NCBI RefSeq assembly: GCF_014529535.1
Contig: NW_023503327.1
Span: 620,001 to 684,000, forward strand
Direction of reading: 5' to 3'
Length of the DNA stretch: 64,000 bases
DNA from: Bradysia coprophila
Lineage: Eukaryota > Arthropoda > Insecta > Diptera > Sciaridae
A program made the translations under genes and the position numbers. Below are positions 57,931 through 64,000 of the stretch, piece by piece; position 1 is the stretch's first letter; every line of letters begins with the position of its first letter. The notes below the pieces were generated by a model, which saw only the letters and a list, made by a program, of their open reading frames with translations, ran no database searches and was not told the DNA's origin.

Positions 57931-59514
57931 GTTACAAAAATAGTCAGATTTTAATTGATTTCCCATGAAAGCTAGATCCATATGCGGTTTTACGTATGAC
58001 ATATGTACATAGTAACCTTCCGCTACCGGTTAAAAACATTTCGGATACCACAAAGGTATTTACTTGGTAACTGTCTTAAACGTAATACATACTCAAGAAA
58101 TGTCGCGAACGACATTTCAATGAAACTGGAGCTTAAGTATACTTTCATTTGGTACTTATCGATGTTGTACTTAAAAATGAGTGGCTTTTACGCAACATAG
58201 GGGTGATCATCGAGGGCATTGGTATTATTCTTGTGAAAAAAATTCAACAGAGATTTTAAAACGATATACACAACTAAAATTTTTAAAGTTCTTTGTGCGG
58301 TGCATAAAAGAGTCGGATCTAAAAGTTTTAATTTATCGTCGATAAAGGACATACCCATCAAATGATCGGAAAAAATTCTCGAAAGTAACCATTACTCACT
58401 ATACTAATCTATTTATTAATGAAATGATCGTCGGGCTCATGTAAATTCCGACAAATAGTTATGCCTGCATCTGGTAGATCACTTTAACCGGTTTAACTAA
58501 CGGTTAACCCCTAATCATCCTGTATTATAGCAGTAAGGTTTATATATAGCTACCGTCATGAAAATTAGTATTAAAACAACAGGTGAACGGTGAGGTTCAT
58601 TTACTAGTAAGGTGCAAAAAATTAGTATAACATTGTAATATTGGTGTAACGGTTAATGTTGACCAGAAACTAACTGAATTTTTTTTTGTGAAGTTGTTGG
58701 CAAGGCTGTAAACTTTAGATAATATTAGCGGCTCTACTCATTAAAGGGTAAAATTAAGCTTGTAGATTTTTAAAGTTTTATTTACGTGTTTTGTCCGTTT
58801 CATTATGTTTGTCGCAACATGTGTTGTGCACAAACCCATGAACTTTAAGAATTAATTCACATTTGCCAATCAAGGACTTTTTTTTCAATTTTTATTTTGA
58901 ACTCGATTTGTAACATTTTTATTGTATTTTATTTTATCTTTTACAATGTCACCTCCCTCAAATCTTTTGATGGTGGAATTGTGCCCAAAATCGATGCCAC
59001 GTTTCCTTTTTGAGTGGCGATGCTGATTCTGAAGACTATAGAACTGTAGAAGTTTGTAGTCTAATTGTAATGATTTTACATGAGCAATGTCATTTGATGA
59101 ACTAAAAAAAAAACTCGGCTTCGCCTCGGATTGACGTCTAGTGTTACAAAATACCTTCATTCGATGCTTATTCTATACATTAAGAACCTAGTGTAACAAC
59201 GATCATTTTTTTCTTTGAGTGCACGTTTTGTTAAACTGCTTGCCGGACTCAGAATACGTTCCAAAACATTTGCCACGCGGAATTAGGCAATGTCCAATGG
59301 GGCATATATTGTGTGGTAGATGTAAGTGAGGGACATACTTTATGAATGTAGTTAACTATTTTAAAAGAAAGGTCAAAAGTTAACTTTACTTTTTTATGTT
59401 TGTAGGAAGACATCATCACAGCAAATAAAGGTTTCTCCAATCATTTATTTCAACACTCAAATGTAGCCTACATTTCAGCGAGATTATGTAAGTAGCACTA
59501 TGAATTCACGCCGT
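57931..59514. other. No supported gene
   Basis: AT-rich DNA with short open frames only. The minus-strand frame 58885-59160 carries no motif I recognise. Confidence 0.45.
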
Positions 59515-59690
59515 AATGCTCAAAACAAACGAGGCATTGAAAACGTGTTTTGGTCCTATTTTTCATGACGAAATTTTCGAAACTGTCAAATGCAGTTAGA
59601 ACTTTTTCTATTCAAAATCGCGATTGCTGCATCTGTCAATGAAAACTAGGACCAAAACACGTTTTCAATGCCTCGTTTGTTTTGAGCATA
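59515..59690. mobile_element. Foldback MITE
   Basis: Arms GCTCAAAACAAACGAGGCAT / TGAAAACGTGTTTTGGTCCTA and their complement at 59646-59690 are nearly perfect over about 45 bp. Confidence 0.85.
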
Positions 59691-60489
59691 AGTGTGCCTA
59701 AAATTTGACGTTTAAGTGAACGATTTGATGAAAAAGTGAACCGAAAAGTACATTTCAACGCTTCATTATATGAAAATGACGCTACGTTAGAAAGACCTCC
59801 GCACTTTGCATTTTGAATTTCGGCCGCACTTACGGCGTGAATTATACAGAGAAGAGATAAATGCAAAGTATCGTATACCGTCCTGGATACTGCACTATAC
59901 GTAATTAACTCATCGGATTCTAGGATATGACATAACAGATGTTTTGGCATCTTTGAGTTGATCACGAATTCAGTGGCAGCAAAACTTTTTAGAATCTTAG
60001 CAACTTCCTCCACTGACTGAGAAGAGGATGTTCTTTATGTCCTAAAAAATTTAAAGTCGAAAAAGTCCACTGAATTTTTACCAGCCAAGAGTGTGTTGGT
60101 CCTGACCTGTCCTTTCAGAGCATAGTTACGAAAATGTATATGGTGGAACTCCCGAGTCAAAATGCTTAATTTGTTGAAATGAAAAGTGTTACACCGCAAA
60201 AGAAAATAGCATTTAAGAGGGCCATGGAGCCTACATTTGTGCGTTTCGTGTTTTATTTTCGATAATATCTTTTCACCGGAAACCCTTTTTGAAAAATGTA
60301 CTGCAATAACGATCACAAGAGTGTTAGCCTTTAATAAAAATATATTTGTTTGAAGCAGCTCTGAGAAAAGTCAGCAGTTAACCGAAATTTTCATAAATTG
60401 CTTAATTTCCTCAGAACTGGTCAGACTGCCAGACAAACAAATCTATTTTTGAAAGCTTAAATATTCGAGGTCGTTATTGCGGTTGTACA
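59691..60489. other. No recognised gene; two minus-strand open frames
   Basis: Frames 59636-60013 (125 codons, overlapping the MITE arm) and 60035-60316 (93 codons) are open on the minus strand but match no family I know. They could be relics; I do not call them genes. Confidence 0.35.
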
Positions 60490-61320
60490 TTTTTAGACCC
60501 GTACGAAGTACTGGGGTCTTATAGGTTTACGCATACGTTTGTAACACGTCGAATTGGACTCCCTGAGTAAGGGGAAACCTATTGTGGTTGTCTAGAGAAG
60601 CCAAATCCGCGAAAAAAAAGTCCGTCTGTCCGTCTGTCCGTCTGTCCGTCTGCACGATAACTTGAGTAAAACGCATCCGATTTTGAAAATTCTTTTTTTT
60701 CCCGTTTGGTAATGTCAAAAGACAGGCTAAGTTCGAAGATGAGTGATTTTGGATCGACCCCTCCCGAGCTGTGGCCCAATAAGTGCTTTACGGTTTTTCG
60801 AAGATATCTCCGGACATTTAAACTTTAAACTTGTAAGTGATACGTCAAATAAAAGGTATTTACAATACCGATCGACAAAAAAAAAAGTTTATGGAAATCG
60901 GATGACCGACTCGTGAGTTAGACCCCTTGGTGTGGAACAGGCACAGGGCGGCAAGCAGTTTTTGCTTGTAGGTCGGCCACATTTGAACATATTTCGTCTG
61001 TTTTAGCTTTATTAGATAAATATTGACCGTACCAATCAGGGAAATTTTTTTTTAATGAAATTATGTTCTCCGGAGCGTGAGCTAGGTCTCTTGGAGTGAG
61101 CTCTTATCTGGCTACTCGGAAGTACAGTGAACGTGGTGTATTTTGACAATATCTCGAGTAAATTTTGACCGAATTTCATGAATTTTTTTTTGTTTGAAAG
61201 GTATTAACGAATGTAAAGCGTCCGTACTATTTCCGGTCTCCTAACAAAATGGCTGCCGGCGGCCATATTGGATTTTAGTAAAATAGAAATATCTTGGGGA
61301 AAATGATACTTAGAGAGTTT
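60490..61320 (-). repeat. GTACGGGGC repeat family, copy 3, reverse orientation
   Basis: Starts GACCCGTACGAAGTACTGGGG, with GTCTGTCCGTCTGTCCG at 60620-60650 (complement of the GACGGACAGAC tract in the other copies), GTGAGTTAGACCCCTTGG and GTCTCTTGGAGTGAGCT matching 25300-25490 in complement. No 145-bp array and no coding frame. Confidence 0.72.
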
Positions 61321-61359
61321 CTGTTAACATGGAAATAATTTGTTATGTGTGTGGGGTTT

Positions 61360-61510
61360 CAGGGATTCCATATACGGACATCTATATATACCTATATACA
61401 GCTATATTGAGCTATATACAGGCATATAGAGCTATATAATAGCATATATTTATCTGTGAAATGTTTATTTATAGTGAAATATAGTTAAATATAGCGGTAT
61501 ATAGCTGTTT
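61360..61510. repeat. TATA-rich degenerate microsatellite
   Basis: Irregular repeats of AGCTATAT and CATATA, ending just before a TTCGTACGGGGCTGTC sequence near 61535 that matches the end of the GTACGGGGC family. Confidence 0.6.
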
Positions 61511-61559
61511 AAATAGGAATTTATGAAATTTGTCTTCGTACGGGGCTGTCTATATTGCC

Positions 61560-62622
61560 TCCGGCAATTTAGTTGTATATGATAACAAGGCAAAGAGTGG
61601 ATAATGTAAGTGATTTTAAAGGGAGAATAGTTTTTCAGCAGAGAAGAAAATGAAGTAAGAGAAATGAAGAGTTTCACATTAAAGGCTTTTGATACGAATA
61701 GGTGTTTCGTACGGGTCGGCGTTAGCTATGTTTCAAAAGGGATTCTGGTGAAAAGATATCATTGAAAATAATCTGAAATAAAATATTTAAACACGTTCAG
61801 ACGTATGTTTTTCAGCAAGGTATCCAAGCCTCTTAAAAAATTGTTGAGGATTTCATATTTTCATGCGGGCGCTTTGAATTTACCGCCAAAAAAAAATTCA
61901 ATTTCTCTGACACGTACTCTGTGTGGTGCTCATGGTGCTACACGACAATACTCTAAAAATATGTTTGAGTATTTGACAGGATTTGTGCAAAAAAAAAATC
62001 TTGGAAAAATATCGAAATAAAAACACAAAAAATCATGTCAGCGATAAATTTATAAAATTCCAACCACTAAATCAAATCTTTCGATCAAGTTTTTGTTGTC
62101 AAATAAAATTAATAAGTTGTATCGCGGGGCACAATTCGATGCCAAGAACAACAATGGATATGTAATCATATTAAAAATTTGATTACGATCATCGCAACAC
62201 CAGTGTGTGTGTGTTTTTTTATTTGGCGATATTTTATTGATAATGTAAGTGTTTGGAAATAATCTAAGTGGAATAACCTTTCACAAATTGATAAATAAAC
62301 CTTTCGTCCAACGATAAATATAATTTTCTTTTTCGTAAATTAACTCAATTTACAAAATCGATTGCCGAATTAAACGGAATATTTATCGAAATCGATAAAA
62401 ATTAAATTTAGTAGCTGGTGATATGTGTGGATTGCGTGAAAATAACCACAAAAAAAAGATGCCGAATAGTTTTTAAAAATAGGCAAATTTGTGGATTATA
62501 AATTATATGTGTGGATGGTTCGCTCCTTGAGCGTATGTGTGCACATTTGACGATGCTATTATTATTTGAAATTAATTTCCTACGTCTATTAATATATGTC
62601 AATTAACAACTCACAATTTTAG
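61560..62622. other. Region upstream of the small CxxC gene
   Basis: No convincing coding exon. A GTAAGT donor-like site at 62245 could end a 5' UTR exon of the downstream gene, but this is a guess. Confidence 0.35.
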
Positions 62623-63510
62623 GCCTTCCAAAATTGCTGAAGATAATAATGTTATGGTAACCGGTGACCGATCTGTTAATAGTGAAAATGACAAGGAACA
62701 TGCGTTCAAACAGACACCTGACACAGTAAGTACCAAGTCAAAATTAATAATGTGAACCTACTGGATCGACTTCAGTTGAGAATATATCAAAGGTCCGATT
62801 CCGAAGGTATTATGAGCAGCTGGGTCTAATAATACCCAATTTTCATCAATATATCACAAGTAAATTATAACTAAAAATCCGTACTGTCCATACAACACCT
62901 CTTCGCCTTTCTGGATGATCGGTCGCTAGACTTCCGAGAAGTATTTCGATTCTGACTTTATCAGTTGATGATTCTGCGGTTAAAATTTGAAAGAGTGATT
63001 TGTCTTCATGAAACGGGGCAGAGCGGCGATTCTCGTGCATTTAAGAATTCATAACTTGACAGTTGTCACTCTTAGCTTTAAGGTGACAACACTGTAAAGT
63101 TACGAATTCTTAATCTCACGAGAATCGACGCCCAGGACATAAATAATATTGAGAATTATTTCACTAAATTTGAAATTTCACCACATTTCAATCAAAAGTC
63201 ATTAAATTTGGTGAATTTTTGAAAGAAATTTGGTGAATTTTAGTGAATCATTTCTTAATATTACGCCCTGAAACGGCGCTTTCAATGTCCATACAACCAT
63301 TAATGGTTATTTGTTGCAATCGACCAATCGACCTAACTATAGTGAGATATAATCACCTGAACATCTATTTATGTATACACGTTTATTTCGCAGTGTAATC
63401 AGTGCGGTAATCTGTTGCTTCATATTAAGTTTCACGTAGATGAAAATGTGGAAAAGGTGGTTGTGCATAGTTGCTCAGAAAATGATTTTTCATCAGTTGG
63501 TATAATATAA
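62623..63510 (+). CDS. Small two-exon protein with CxxC motif, unidentified
   Basis: Two exons share a consistent phase: 62623-62725 (acceptor AATTTTAG, donor GTAAGTA) and 63394-63510 (acceptor TTTCGCAG, stop TAA at 63508-63510). If translation begins at the ATG at 62654 the product is 62 aa; an upstream coding exon is possible because the frame is open to the acceptor. The second exon encodes CNQCGNLLLHIKFHVD then VEKVVVHSC, so a CxxC pair and a third Cys could bind zinc. The first is Asn-, Asp- and Lys-rich. I recognise no family. The stop lies 10 bp before a hAT-like MITE. A 25-codon open stretch after the MITE (63710-63786) could be read as another exon but is doubtful (see findings). Confidence 0.5.
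63017..63138. mobile_element. Foldback MITE in the intron of the small CxxC gene
   Basis: CGGCGATTCTCGTG...TTAAGAATTCATAACTTGAC is mirrored by GTAAAGTTACGAATTCTTAA...CACGAGAATCGACG, with TTGTCAC/GTGACAA near the centre. Confidence 0.75.
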
Positions 63511-63520
63511 CACAACGGAT

Positions 63521-63703
63521 CAGTGCCGTGTCTAACTTTCTGAGCGCCCTGGACTACCGTTAGTCGGGACTTACAAAAATGGCGCCAAAGATTTTTAATT
63601 TTCTGGCTGCGTGAAAACATTTTTTTCATGAATTTCGAGCGCCCTTTTTTCTTCCAGCGCCCTGGACCATCGTTGACATGGCCTCCATGTCGACACGGCA
63701 CTG
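63521..63703. mobile_element. 183-bp hAT-like MITE
   Basis: Ends CAGTGCCGTGTC and GACACGGCACTG are perfect inverted repeats. The flanks CAACGGAT (63513-63520) and CAACAGAT (63704-63711) are an 8-bp target duplication with one mismatch. Internal GCGCCCTGGAC repeats occur near both ends. Confidence 0.9.
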
Positions 63704-63711
63704 CAACAGAT

Positions 63712-64000
63712 TTAAGTGAGACTAAAGGAATATCCGAAGGTGTCACGTCGCATATGACATTTTCTCACGAGTACGATGAAAACTAATTGAAAAGTCGATT
63801 TTAAATTATCCTATATAGAGGCGCATTGGTGTCATTGGTGACATAACACCTGTGCACAACATTGTACCGTGCATATAATTGAATATAGGTTACAGCATAG
63901 TATCGACGAACTGTCTTCCAAACACACAACCATATGACCAAACTTATCAATTATTAAATGAATGAACCACAAACTTAGACACATACCTTATTGATTTACA
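63712..64000. other. Window end, no supported gene
   Basis: AT-rich DNA after the MITE; only the short open stretch to 63786, discussed in the findings. Confidence 0.4.

Noticed and set aside
59636..60013. 125-codon minus-strand open frame
   Set aside because: Runs into the arm of the MITE 59515-59690 and matches no family I know; no splice partner seen.
60600..60660. GTCTGTCCGTCTGTCCG tract as a CRISPR-like array
   Set aside because: It is an 8-bp simple repeat without spacers, shared with the dispersed GTACGGGGC family, in eukaryotic DNA.
1..64000. tRNA or rRNA genes
   Set aside because: I saw no convincing cloverleaf or rRNA core by eye; a covariance-model scan would be needed to exclude them.

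Overview
The window is AT-rich eukaryotic nuclear DNA. The genes have GT-AG introns, many only 58-72 bp long, and the proteins are clearly insect-like (rictor, Suv4-20, CYP4, TMEM181, mRpL22, FAM32A). Together with a Bel/Pao retrotransposon, a Jockey-type ORF1 remnant and many short foldback elements, this suggests a dipteran, probably a non-drosophilid lower fly. That placement is inference.

Layout. 1-12270 (- strand): rictor, the TORC2 scaffold, in 16 coding exons with its 3' end cut off by the window edge; its 6.2-kb first intron holds a 3.2-kb Bel/Pao LTR element that has lost most of pol. 14036-15097 (+): FAM32A, three exons. 15251-26819 (-): a complete CYP4-type cytochrome P450 in ten exons, 502 aa. 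One exon is a 17-nt microexon carrying the heme-ligand cysteine. The long introns are packed with nested inverted-repeat elements, one containing a 145-bp satellite. 28890-29850 (+): broken Jockey-like ORF1. 30040-31110: minisatellite split by a GC-rich hAT-like insertion. 31600-36034: AT-rich, no supported gene. 36035-38735 (-): Suv4-20 histone H4K20 methyltransferase, three exons, 834 aa. 39949-40690: 13-bp minisatellite. 46863-50682 (+): TMEM181, nine exons, 543 aa. 52141-53426: foldback element around a 95-bp satellite whose unit holds two GGATACCGGTATCC-type palindromes. 53671-54768: 1.1-kb near-palindrome. 54985-55973 (-): mRpL22, three exons, 209 aa. 56696-57669: TIR element built of TATTTGGGAAT repeats. 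62623-63510 (+): a small unidentified two-exon gene with a CxxC motif, followed at once by a hAT-like MITE.

The host genes are unrelated housekeeping or metabolic genes with no operon logic. The distinctive theme is repeat architecture: several terminal-inverted-repeat elements carry their own tandem arrays, and elements are nested inside one another inside introns. All exon joins were made by hand and checked for reading phase and splice sites. Protein identities rest on remembered family motifs, not on searches.
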